From assembly GCA_014904985.1 (NCBI GenBank), contig MU128942.1, positions 62,001 to 126,000 of the forward strand: 64,000 nt of DNA, read 5' to 3'. Positions 46,440 through 56,861 of the stretch are shown piece after piece. Origin of the DNA: Hydnum rufescens UP504 (lineage: Eukaryota; Basidiomycota; Agaricomycetes; Cantharellales; Hydnaceae). The notes beneath the pieces were generated by a model. The model did not search any database. It was not told the origin of the DNA and worked only from the letters and a program-made list of their open reading frames with translations. Positions within the stretch are counted from its first letter, which is position 1, and every line of letters begins with the position of its first letter. Made by a program: the position numbers and the translations under genes.

Positions 46440-48893
46440 AAACTACTCAATCATCATCCTTCAAAACCCGCTTCCCATTACCCTTGGATTTCTTTGATTT
46501 CATAGTGTAACTGCATGCTGCCCTATTTCCAGAGTGAGTAAAGTATTCTGAATGATAGAACATATAACACATGCAGCAGCATCGCCCAGTTCAGGCACTG
46601 ATAGCATCCCATTCTTCAGAGTGCTTCTTACCCCAAGCCTTGATCCAGTCAAGGTGACCTTTGTAATAAGGGCGATATTTTTCAGCAGATAACTCAATAT
46701 TGGCCTCCCTCCCAGTCTCCCATCTGTGGAGTGTATTCTGAATCTGACAGGGGTAGTAAGCACCCATGGCAGAAATGCAGACTTCTTATGCCAACTCACC
46801 ACAGTCAAAGCAAATTCAACTGGTCCAGGTGGCATGGGTATGAAGGCATCCATGAAGGAGTGCACTATCTTTGCTTGCTTTGGTGTCTTCTTCCCCATGG
46901 CAAAGTACATTTGCATGACCTGAAATATGCAAGGATGGCGTAGTGCATCTGAATGGGTTCCCTGCAGTAGTAAAGATATTCAGTTCCGCTGCCATTATTT
47001 TTGATTCAGATCTACCTCTTCAGCATTGTGAATACAGAACGAAAAGTTCTCTTCATATAGAGCACCCTGGACAATGGCAGAAATCTCCTTGGGGCTTTCT
47101 AGTGTGTCAAAGCCATAGAGAGATTGAACACATATCTGAGCTACATCCTTGAATCTGCTACAGAAGCTGGAGATTGACTTGATGACCTATTTGTGTGTCA
47201 GAATACTGTTAATTTGATGTATCATAGAGGTTGCTGACTGTAGTAACCATGGGGGAAGTGATCTCAAATGGATCAATACCTGTGCTTTCGAAAGCAGTCT
47301 CAAATGCAGTACCAACATACTTATGCATAACCATATGATTTCCAAAGATGTCTCCCATCAACATTAGGAAGTGGAAGCTGTGGAGGGCAGGCTCCATAAC
47401 AGACCAAATATGCAGATCTTGGTGGTTTCTCCAAAAGCCTTGAGTACATGGTGTCTTGTTGTCAGTAGTGGATCCCAAATCATTGTCTTCGCCCAAGGAT
47501 GGTGATGGGGATTGATAATATGAGGTCATGCGTGCATTCTGCAGAGTAGGTGTGGTGCTATATGAACCTGAATGGTTCACAACCTGGACAAGGAAGGCAC
47601 TTAGTGGAGAGAAACCATTGTATTGAGCATATAAGCACAAACTACTAGCCTGGGATGAAGATCTCACCAGACCAAACCTTCCACTATCACGCGAGTGACA
47701 TGACCCAGACAATTGCACAATCTGATTGACATGCTGAAAAATAGATCATTATTGAAAGATTGATTATTGTGCCCTGGAGACTGATAAGGCATACATTCTT
47801 TGGTCTTTTAGTTAGTGGACCATTGCTTGATGAGTTGAAGATTGGGTAGGAATCATCGCCGGAAATAATATGCAGCTTTTGGTCATCAGACTTTTGTAAC
47901 TTTCATAGCAGTTGGGAGGGAAGAGACTGATCATCGTTCACATCTGCTGACTCAGAGGACAAATCAGTGTCATTAATATTACTACTGATCTTCCCAGTGG
48001 CAATCTGGGTAGTATTAGGGCATCAGTAGTCATCATAAAACTTATGCAGATAAAACAAACTCCTTGAGACACCTTTCTTGTACTAGAAATGCCAGCACCA
48101 TGCAGTGAACCACTGTACTTGATCTCAAATGCTGGAGTTCCAGACTGCTGCTCAATTCTTTTCCTTTTGCGAGCCTGTCGACATTCCTTGTCCTCTTGGG
48201 CACATGCAGCTTGAATACATTCTTCTTCTTGCTCCTCTGTCTCGGATTCACTGGGGAGTGTGGTGGCCAGGCCACTGGCTGGCACTGGCCTTGCCAGGGA
48301 TTCATCAGACTCATCATCTCTAAGATCTAGAGTGTTATATATCATCAATATCAATGGTACATTGTGTGATATACCAGCTGGCAGTGACTCTATGGTGTGT
48401 ACTCACCCAGACCTTCCTCTGGGCTTGGTTCCTTGTCATCAACAGCCCTGCTAGAGTTTTTTCTGTGTGTTGGCTGGTTCTAGTAAAGTGGGGCATTTAG
48501 TCGCAATGAAAAATTTTGCATCAGGTGAGGGTACCTTTTTGATTGCTGTGAGATCTGGAGGATCACTCCCAAGACCTAGGCTCTCTAGCAGCTTGGCGTT
48601 CCTCTTAATATTGTGTTCATGACATTTCTCTAATTTGCTGAGGACAGGAGGTGGGTTATCCACAGCAGTGTCTGGGTCTCCTGTGTTCTTCAGAGAAAAT
48701 GCCTTTAAGTGATTGTTTTCATGCCTAAAATGATGGCTACATAGAGCACTGCTTACTTTTATATTTTTCTTGGGGAGAGACGCTGACTTTGCTGACTTGG
48801 ACTTTTCAGCAAGGGCAATAGCACCCTTTTCAGTGTTGTGATGAGTGCGAGCAGGTGGTTTTTGAAGGGGTGGAGGTGTTTTCTTTTTAGCCA
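46440..48893 (-). pseudogene. Unrecognised second gene of the Plavaka element
   Basis: Reads on the minus strand from MAKKKTPPPLQKPP (48893), head to head with the transposase about 20-90 bp away. A Lys/Pro/Ser-rich N-terminus to 48465 is followed by an acidic segment (ESETEEQEEE, ~48240) and a basic RKRKRIEQQS (~48160). The middle has YNGFSPLSAFLVQVVNHSGSYS (47550-47640), GFWRNHQDLHIWSVMEPALHSFHF and MHKYVGTAFETAFESTGIDPFEIT (47240-47450). The last part (46500-46916) ends with DWIKAWGKKHSEEWDAIS in one frame, then a Lys-rich tail. Multiple frame changes, some intron-like. The family is unknown to me; the head-to-head layout suggests a regulatory or accessory protein of the transposon. Confidence 0.45.
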
Positions 48894-48910
48894 TAGGGAG
48901 AGGAGTGTAG

Positions 48911-51270
48911 GTGAGCCAAGAAGGGAGGTTTAGCTGGGGGAACGAATCACAATCTCCCAAGTCAGAAATCAGTATCCCACTTCAGACTCCAAATAACATA
49001 GGACTCATGCCTCATCCAATTTCTGGGAATGAACATTATAGCTGTCCACACTGTGGATGGGGGCCCTTTGTGAGCAAACGAGGATTGACCGGCCACATCT
49101 CAAAGATGTGCCATTGTCAAGATGCTCAGCATCTTCTTGCCGCTGCCAATGCCAATGGAGAATGCCACTCAAGTCCCCTGGCCTTGGCAGGGCAGCAGAC
49201 AGACCAGATGGATGTGGATGAGGATCCCTTGGCTCACCATCTGGGAGCACCCAGCAACAAACTGGATGAGCTCCCAAATGTCAATAATTCATGGGACTCA
49301 GGGGATTCTGGACCTGAACCACTCACCCCTCATCAAAATGCGGCATACATCATTAAGAAAATCCCTGGTGCTGCAAAGATTTTTTGTAATTCTGGGCCAT
49401 CCATCCAATCAACGGCATGGGACAGGCTGACTCAGAGGTCTCTTGAAAACCCTCAGCAGCCATTTTATCCATGGGCTTCTCTGGTCGAGTTTGAGGTGGT
49501 TGATTGGTTATCTTCATTGGGTCTGTCCCAGACAAAAATTAATGAGTTCCTCAATTTATCATGGGTGAGGATGTTGCTGACTTCATTCAGAACTTGGCTT
49601 CACTTACGATTTTGTCTCCCTTATTAGACCCAACACAATAGCCTGTCTTTTAGCACTGCAAAAGAAATGTATGAATGGATAGAAAAATTCATGCCTAGGG
49701 GCCCTGCATGGAAGACCGAAACAGTCATTTTAGATGATGCACCCAATGAACCACAGACACTGCACTATCAGGATGTAGTTGAGTGTGCTGAACACCTCTT
49801 TGCAAATCCAACATTCAGCAAGGGTATGCTGTATGAGCCAGTGAGACTTTTTGAGGCAGATGGCATAAAGTGTTTCTACCATGAGATGAACACTGGTGAG
49901 ATCTGGAATGAAGCACAGGTATGTCCTTTGGATTTGAATATTTGATCATGTCTGAACCTCACCACTTCAGATGACATTGCCTGCCAGAGCCACGATTATC
50001 AGCATCATACTTTCCTCTGATGAAACTCACCTGATGAACTTCTCGGGCAACAAGTCCATGCATGTTGTCTACTTGTCCATTGGGAACATTCCAAGTTGCA
50101 CCCAGAGGAAAGTAAATGCTGTCATTGAGACTTGGAGCATCATATCATACCTGTCATTGCTGGGGCAGATGGGAGCCAACCAGGAGTTATGAAGGCCATG
50201 CGTGCATTAATGGATTTTATCTATATTGCTCAGTATCCCCTCCAATCCAATATGACTCTTGATGCATTAAAATTGGCCCTTTCCAATTTCCACAAGAACA
50301 AAGAAATATTCATCCAAAATGGCTCTCAAACTGGCTCTGCAGGGGTCATTGACCACATGAATATCCCAAAAGTCCATGCTCTCCACCGATGGATGACCAA
50401 TATTCCTGACCTTGGTACCACCAACAATTACTGCACTGAAATTGGTGAAACACTCCACATTGTCATGTGCAAAATGGCTTATTGAGCAACAAACTTCAAG
50501 GAATATATAGAACAGATTATTCAGTACCTCATTCGTCTTGAGAGTCTACACCTCTACTGGGGATATCTGAGGTGGAAATATGGATCTAAAGATGCTGAGG
50601 ATCTACCACCACAGGCCAGTCCTGAAACCCCCCATATCCGCTTGGCCCAGCGACCCCACAAATCAAATTGCCCACTTGATGACATAATTTCCATTTATGA
50701 TATCCCTGATTTTCTGCCATCAATTGCACAATTTCTTGTTGAAGGGGACAATGGTACAAGTTGCTGGCCTCGATTTGATTACATTGCAACCCATGAATGG
50801 AGTGCATTCAAAACAATTGATTTATGGCACAGTTTCCATCTTTCCATTCCCCCACCAAATGACTTTTATGACAATGAGAATATAGTAATCCACTGTAAAC
50901 CTGGAAAAGATGGAAAGCCTCCTAGCTTTGATCCAGTTCTGGTGGAATGCTACCCTGAGCAAATTGGCCTGAGAAGTATGTTAATCTGTTCCATTCTTCT
51001 TCTTGGTTGCTAAACCCACCCTCTCTTGTATTGTTTCAGAATATCGAGTTGCTGAGATCCACCTTATCTTTCGAAGTGCCAGCCATTCAAATGAGAAATC
51101 TGTTTATGCTTATGTTCTCTGGTTTAGTGGCATCTCTGCACCAGCATGTTTTTCTCAACTGTGACATGTTACAAAAGAGTTTTGGGCAGGAGGGAGACGT
51201 GCAGGAGGTATTATTCAACTTGATTCAATCAAATTTTCCTGTCCTTTATCCCCAGTTCTAGATGGGGAGT
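48911..51270 (+). pseudogene. Plavaka transposase
   Basis: Multi-exon transposase of the basidiomycete Plavaka group. The N-terminus has a C2H2-type finger (YSCPHCGWGPFVSKRGLTGHISKMCHC, ~49040). This leads to PQQPFYPWASLVEFEVVDWL and SLGLSQTKINEFLNLSWV (~49450-49565). The catalytic region follows: AYEWIEKFMP-like text with RGPAW (~49670), AEHLFANPTFSKGMLYEPVR, FYHEMNTGEIWNEAQ (~49915), an intron, then LPARATIISIILSSDETHLMNFSGNKSMHVVYLSIGNI (~49980-50090). Further: FIYIAQYPLQSNMTLDAL, MNIPKVHALHRWMTNI, NNYCTEIGETLHI, then an in-frame TGA (50483-50485) and the C-terminal part with WPRFDYIATHEWSAFKTIDLWHSF (~50765-50835). Stops and shifts make it non-functional. Confidence 0.85.
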
Positions 51271-51438
51271 GTGACCCTGATATTACACAAGACTCATGCT
51301 ATGATAGAGTGAACTCTTTCTACATCAATCCCTTCTCCAGCCATGAAGACTTTGAGCACTTCCATTGAAGACTTAATTCTTCATATATGTACACCTTTTA
51401 TAATGGTCACCTTAATTATAATCCTCCTTGGTGCAAAG
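51271..51438. other. 3' untranslated part of the Plavaka element
   Basis: Non-coding DNA between the transposase end and the MITE. Nothing else recognised. Confidence 0.5.
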
Positions 51439-51619
51439 TAGTGTTGCCACAACTCGACTTCTGAGCAACTTCAGAGCAACTTGAGTTGGCTCAAGCCACA
51501 CATCGTTCCATTCATTTACTATGGAGTCATAGGAACAACTTGACTTGACTCAAGGAATGACTTCTGGTGACTCAACTTGTGACTTGGGTCAGCGCAAGTC
51601 ACAAGTCACAGCAACACTA
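51439..51619. mobile_element. hAT MITE, 181 bp, exact 8-bp TSD
   Basis: Terminal inverted repeats TAGTGTTGC and GCAACACTA with the exact 8-bp duplication GTGCAAAG (51431-51438 and 51620-51627). The interior is built of CAACTTGAG/CTCAAG and GACTTG words in both orientations, as in the hAT end at 34134. Inserted in the 3' part of the Plavaka element. Confidence 0.95.
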
Positions 51620-51897
51620 GTGCAAAGGGACAGGGGCTAGTGAGTGAGTCAGCCAAAGCCACATTTTGCTTCCAGTGACTTACAATGATGAGGATACTGT
51701 ATTCACAACACCCACTAGTAGGGATGGGTTGGTAGCATGGAACATGGTTGAACATAACAAACTCACTAGCTCAGGATAGTTCAGTGTACTATAGGATCTG
51801 ATCTCTAAGAGCTCCAAGCCAGTTGGACATGCTGTGGAGCCTCCAGAGCACCCAGAGCAACATCCATGCTCTGGAGCTCTGTCATGTTCCTGATGTA

Positions 51898-52147
51898 TTA
51901 AGGCTTGCTTTCAAGGAGTTAGAGGCTTGGGCAACAGTAGTAAGAGTTAGGTCATTGTTGCTAATGGTTGATATTTTTGCCTTTTCTGCATTCAGGATTG
52001 AGACCACAAGTATATATAGACCATTGACCAGTTTGGCTTGGGCAATAACTCAATGGGTCATTTTATTTCAAATAGTGCAGTTTCTCCCCTCAAATTCAGT
52101 GACATGTCCATCATTGGTGAGTTTACAGACTGACAGTAGACTTCTGT
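51898..52147 (-). pseudogene. copia C GAG-pre-integrase fragment
   Basis: On the minus strand SLLSVCKLTNDGHVTEFEGRNC (split by no gap), then a stop, NKMTH and AKLVNGLYILVV, match the copia GAG_pre-integrase pattern (LxSVxxLxxxGxxVxFxxxxCxI ... GxLxxGLYxL). A low-complexity linker follows and runs into the Plavaka insertion. The right boundary is the solo LTR at 52148. Confidence 0.8.
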
Positions 52148-53507
52148 TGTAAGTGGGAAATGAAGGCAGGAATCCAGCCACAGTCTATGATATGGAATTG
52201 AAAATGAAGAGAGGGGATCATGGGATCAATACAAGTGTTCAGGTCCTTGGAAAGGAGTGGTCTTTGGATGGGGAGAATGTACTGCTTTGATAGAGTCTAT
52301 CTAAACAGTGAATGAATGGATCAGATCACACCCTAAGTCCTCCTCTTGAGAACCTATCAAAAGCATGATAATTAGTGGTTGTGTTGTGGAGTTTACCCTT
52401 GGACCAGCTGCAGTTTCTCAAGCCTTCAAAACTGGGGGTGAGGGAAATGACAATGGAAATTCGCATCTCCTGCACTTAATATACATCCCGGAAAAATTCT
52501 ATGGTAATCAACAGAAAGGTGGGGTTAAGGCGAAAATGATGAAAAATAAATCAAGTCAAAGGCTTTAAAACTGGAAGAGATATTCAAAAATCAAGTCAGA
52601 ATTGGGGAATATGGCTTAACCAAGTTATTCCTCCTCTCCTACTGAACAGAATCCCTTGGGGAATGGTGGAACTGGTCGACCTAGGACATACCCTTCATCA
52701 GACATAGGGCCCCAGAATCATACTTGCCTTTAGTAACCAGAAAAGCAGAGGTAAAGATGAAATGAGACATGAGGAGACTAAATTACAGAAACCTGAGTTC
52801 TAATCCATGCATTTTTCCCCTTGGTACCATTAGATGCATATTTTCTGTTTATTTCCAGGGGTGGTCATTTATAACAAATTGGATCAAAACTGGTGGAGAT
52901 ATTTTCAAAATACTGAAAGATAGTGTGGAGCATGAGGTATAATCAACCTGGAGGGTGCAGTTCACATCCAATAAACACATATCTAATACCATTAGATAGG
53001 TATTAATCACAGCTTTCTGGGAGCTATTTTTTTGAGTTGATCTGATCAAAACTGAGGAAGATATTCTGCATTTACTCCTTGATAGTGTTGCAATAACCCC
53101 TATTTAACATGTGACTAGTCCACAAGTTGGATCCAAAGGATTAGGCAACCTTGATTATGTAATTGGGACTTGTATATCTCCCCTAAGGCAATGGACACAG
53201 TATAATGGATTGAGCATCAAATGAAGAAGGCAAGTTGAATTGCCATAGCCACAGTTAGCTGGGCTCAAGGTAAATACAAATACAGGTGGTCTGTTGAAGA
53301 CCTGGAGATGGACAAATAGTCATCTTGTATACATGGTGGAGGAATAACAAGTGGACCATGGTTTTGAAAGAGGGGAACCTGTGCCATTTAATAATAAAAA
53401 GGAACAACAGGAAATGGACAAGATGGAATTGTGTATATTGGATTCATTCAAGGAGGTAGTTGGGCAGTGATGTGAATTGTATGTAACAGGGGCTTATCTC
53501 TCCAACA
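52148..53507 (-). mobile_element. Solo LTR, TGTTGG...TTACA family, copy 6
   Basis: Reverse orientation: the plus strand starts TGTAAGTGGGAAATGAAGG and ends GCTTATCTCTCCAACA. Flanking 4-mers CTGT and CCAT differ by two transitions. Removing the LTR and one 4-mer restores the copia frame (DLNG to SLLSV). Two internal units lie at about 52820-52930 and 52960-53085. Heavily CpG-depleted, thus probably one of the oldest copies. Confidence 0.85.
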
Positions 53508-53639
53508 CCATTTAGGTCCAGGATGTATAGGACATGCTGAAATAGGCCATTGACCTTTCAGGTTCCATCAATATTGAGTTGAACTTGAATCTAGCCTTCT
53601 CTGACTGCATCTATGTGACAATTGTCACCTAGCCACACT

Positions 53640-54622
53640 TTTCATGCCAGCAATATTTGTTTGTACATTTCAAACCAATTGAGGTGAGAGGACATATGAG
53701 CCAAGGCCCCAGAGTTGATGATCCATGTATTGTTACATTCATTATCTGTAAAGGCCTTGTAAACATGGGAACTAATGTTGGCAATAAAGATCTTGACAGT
53801 GTTGCTCTTGTCTCTCATGTCTGCAACTTTCACCCTCTCATCCTTCACCTTCTCAGTCAACTTTCCCTTGTCCTTCTCAGCACCACCTCCAGGTGCCCAG
53901 TACTTCTCCTTGGTGTGGCCCAGCTTCTTGCAATTAGAGCACATTGGTCAGTTGCCTTTTGGCTTGTTCAACTTGCCAGTTTTTCTGGTGCATGCTTTTA
54001 AAGCTTTATCACTAGTCTCATGTCTCTGCTGTTCTTCAGCAAGGATAGTACTGATAACTTCCTGGGAGTTGAGTCTATCACCCAAGGTTGCAGAGATGAT
54101 GGTTTGGAGAGTGGAGTCTGAGGATGGGAGGGATAGGATTATCATGACCATGAACATTTTGTCATCTAATGGGTGGCCAAGTGAGCTGAGTCTGCTCACA
54201 TAGGTGCATAGCTCATTTATTTGCATCTGGAGGTCTTGAGAGTTGCTGATTTGACTTTGGAATACCTTAGTCATGAGATAGGCAACACTCTGAAGACCTT
54301 TTCCATCATAGCATGATGAAAGGGCATCCTATATGGCTTTCAACTCAGTGAGGTTGATTATGCCAAGTAAGGGAATGTCCTCCAGGGTGAGCATGACCTA
54401 AAGGTGGGCATCCTGGCCCTTCACTAGCCAGTTCTCTAATGCCTTAGCATCAGATCCATTTGGTTTTGGCTCCATTCCAGATAGGTAGCCAGTGAGGCCA
54501 TGAGCTTCCAGAACCTGACTGATATGGAATTTCCACAAGGTGTAGTTGGAACCATCATTCAGGAGCTTTGGTACATCATAGAGCCAAGAGGATGGTTTGT
54601 CAGAGTTGGACATTGAGGACAT
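53640..54622 (-). pseudogene. copia C gag and start of protease
   Basis: Copia-type gag from Met 54622. The N-terminus has KLLNDGSNYTLWKFHISQVLEA, the usual NYxxWxxxM-like start. A gag-polypeptide (UBN2-like) middle follows, with MQINELCTYVSRLSSLGHPLDDKMFMVMIILSLP (53990-54250). The zinc knuckle CSNCKKLGHTKEKYW has its last Cys replaced by Tyr (~53920). The protease site is WIINSGALAHMSSHL (~53715), in which the active-site Asp is Asn. The frame breaks once near 54330. The end abuts a stretch leading to the solo LTR at 53507. Confidence 0.85.
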
Positions 54623-54669
54623 TGTGAGTTCAAAGGACTGTTTATTGTTCTAGTAATTAGAGGACCAAT

Positions 54670-54681
54670 GGGCCCATAACC
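54670..54681 (-). promoter_or_regulatory. Primer-binding site of copia C (half initiator-tRNA-Met)
   Basis: The plus strand shows GGGCCCATAACC, identical to the anticodon stem-loop of initiator tRNA-Met. The element strand therefore carries the complementary GGTTATGGGCCC directly after its 5' LTR, as in Drosophila copia. Confidence 0.88.
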
Positions 54682-54953
54682 TGTTGGCAGAGCACTCATA
54701 CATACTATAATGATGGGACTCAGTCTCTGGTAAAAGAACTGAGATTGTGACAAAGTGCCTAGAACAACAGGACTGCAATGGGTTGAAGTAAGGTACTATA
54801 CTATTGAAGAGAGAATAGAAAAAAGGGCTAACCTCAGTCTCTGGTAAAAGAACTGAGGGAGCACAGAATGAACATGTACTAATATATAAGTAATCAGTAA
54901 TGCTGGGTATCAAAAAGAGTAGGCAGAAACAATAAAATGATGGGGGATCAACA
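54682..54953 (-). repeat. 5' LTR of copia C (272 bp)
   Basis: The plus strand runs TGTTGGCAGAGC...GGGGATCAACA. It contains a 31-bp direct repeat (CTCAGTCTCTGGTAAAAGAACTGAG at 54719 and 54834), which looks like duplicated LTR control sequence. No partner LTR in the window. Confidence 0.8.
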
Positions 54954-55455
54954 CCAATGAAGTCATTGGGTCATTACACTGTATCCAGCTGCCCTCCAAC
55001 AATCCCAGATGCTGAGGAGAGTGTGGACAGCTTGGATGATGGGGAAAACTTTGAGCTGGAACCCACTCCCATACCTGGGGATTCTGCCCTCATTGCTGCC
55101 ATGGACCTGGTTGTTCAAGTGATGGAAGGAATGAGGCAGATAGCAGTGATGAAGAGGAATCTTCTAATGAGTTATAAGTTTTTGTAGTACCTACCAGTTT
55201 GTATGTGACCTTTGAGAATAATTATTGGTTTGAAGTTATTTTCCTAAGTTATTTTCTGGGGCCCCTGGTGGTGAACTCAAGAAATGTATAGCCTTTGAGG
55301 TTGGTTCTGAGGGGCCCCTGAGCTCCCTCTTGACTCATTGTTGATACCCAGAGGGGTCCCCTGGGGCCCTAGGCCTATATATCTAATTAGATGGTTCAAA
55401 TGCAACTCTCATTGTATCTAGTTGGATATAGATAATTGGCTGACCAGCCTGCAAT
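54954..55455 (+). other. 3' end of an unidentified element: acidic frame, GGGGCCCC palindromes, terminal motif
   Basis: A plus-strand frame cut on the left by the copia LTR reads PDAEESVDSLDDGENFELEP and stops near 55187. 55255-55375 holds several small palindromes (GGGGCCCC, AGGGGTCCCCT, GGGGCCCTAGGCC). The block ends with CTGACCAGCCTGCA (55441-55454). The layout parallels 43285-43751. Family unknown. Confidence 0.45.
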
Positions 55456-55510
55456 GGGTGCACTGTCTTTCATTCATATTTTCTTAAACTCATATTTTGC
55501 TTCATCTTAT

Positions 55511-56860
55511 ATTACTGTCATTTTGATAATTCCTGTCACAGCTGGATTTTGCCACACCCAGCAAAATGTCTGTCAGTCTTGTAATTCACTTTTCTCAACA
55601 ACAAGAGAAGGTAGCAACTTCTGGTCTGGGGAATAGGTTCTTGTTGAATGCCCACAGGTCATGTCATTGCCAGAATTGCAAATTTCAAAGATTTGACCAT
55701 TTTGGGTTTTAGAAACCATTTCCCCTCTCACTCACTCAGTTTTGACCAGTTGCCTCCCATTTTTTAATATGTTATTTACGCCATGAATACCTAGGAAATG
55801 TCAAAGCCTGATTTCCAAAATTTACATTTTCAGTTTTTTCCAATAGTGAATTGTGCTTTCCCAGTGTGCCATGTTGAATCCCAAATAGGATATTGAAAAC
55901 AGCTCCATTTCATCCAAAAATTTGCATATGCTCCAACTAATGAGGGATAAAAATCCTCTTGAGGGCATTAGTGAATTATTTTAAAATTGTGAGCTTGAGG
56001 CTCATATCAATGAATCCACAGATCCCACACAGAGTGAAGTCAAGATTGTACCCTTCCAGACCTCCTAGACCATTTCCCAGCAGTAAAAGTATCCATGGAC
56101 CTCCCCAGAGTACATTACATGTCTTAAAACACTTAAAACACTAGCTCTCTGGGAGGGTAGAGAAATAAACACTAATACCATAGAACCATGTTAGTTCTAT
56201 GGTATTAGTGTTTATTTCTCTACCCTCCCAGAAAGCTAGTATTTTAAGACATGGAATGTGTTCCAGGGAAGGCCATGGATACTTTTGCCACTGGGAAATG
56301 GTCTAGGAAGTCTGGAAGGGTATGATCTTGACTTCACTCTGTGTGGGATCTGTGGATTCATTGATATGAGCCTCAAGCTCACAATTTTAAAATAATTCAC
56401 TAATGCCCTCAAGAGGATTTTTATCCCTCATTAGTTGGAGCATATGCAAATTTTTGGATGAAATGGAGCTGTTTTCAATATCCCATTTGGGATTCAACAT
56501 GGCACACTGGGAAAGCACAATTCACTATTGGAAAAAACTGAAAATGTAAATTTTGGAAATCAGGCTTTGACATTTCCTAGGTATTCATGGCGTAAATAAC
56601 ATATTAAAAAATGGGAGGCAACTGGTCAAAACTGAGTGAGTGAGAGGGGAAATGGTTTTTAAAACCCAAAATGGTCAAATCTTTGAAATTCACAATTCTG
56701 GTGATAACATGACCTGCAGGCATTCAACAAGGACCTATTCCCCAGACCACAAGTCACTACCTTCTCTTGTTGTTGAGAAAAGTGAATTACAAGACTGATG
56801 GACATTTTGCCAGGTGTGGTGAAATCTGGCTGTGACAGGAATTATCAAAATGACAGTAAT
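55511..56860. repeat. Large inverted repeat, arms ~670 bp, 7-bp centre
   Basis: Left arm 55511-56186, centre CATGTTA, right arm 56194-56860. Arms match closely throughout (for example ACTAATACCATAGAAC against its complement at the centre, and ATTACTGTCATTTTGATAAT at the outer ends). No ORF and CpG-poor. The right arm abuts hAT transposase coding sequence directly. I found no matching target duplication. It could be a second fold-back element or an inverted duplication. Confidence 0.85.
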
Positions 56861-56861
56861 G

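Larger units (their letters stand above)
46209..51895 (+). mobile_element. Plavaka-type (CACTA-like) DNA transposon inserted in copia C
   Basis: The ends are CATCAGGGAAACTGATGAT on the left and ...ATGTTCCTGATG on the right, giving the short imperfect terminal repeat CATCAGGRAAC. A TA dinucleotide flanks each side (46207-46208, 51896-51897). Removing the element and one TA restores the copia pre-integrase frame across the site. CCAGAGCACCCAGAGCAAC occurs near both ends (46239 and 51843), in direct orientation. Inside are a plus-strand Plavaka transposase and a divergent minus-strand gene. The 2-bp duplication is unusual for CACTA elements (normally 3 bp). Confidence 0.75.
43752..54953 (-). mobile_element. 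Ty1/copia retrotransposon C, split into four pieces
   Basis: One minus-strand copia element whose parts run in order from right to left: 5' LTR 54682-54953, primer site, gag and protease 53640-54622, [solo LTR 52148-53507], GAG-pre-integrase 51898-52147, [Plavaka transposon 46209-51895], rest of pre-integrase and integrase 44985-46206, [solo LTR 44364-44984], reverse transcriptase 43752-44358. It is cut off after the YVDD motif, and no 3' LTR is seen. At the first two inserts, removal plus one target duplication gives an uninterrupted reading frame across the junction. The third is supported by its target duplication and domain order. Confidence 0.88.

Noticed and set aside
54670..54681. GGGCCCATAACC as part of a tRNA gene
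   Set aside because: Only the anticodon-stem segment is present and it abuts an LTR; it is a primer-binding site.
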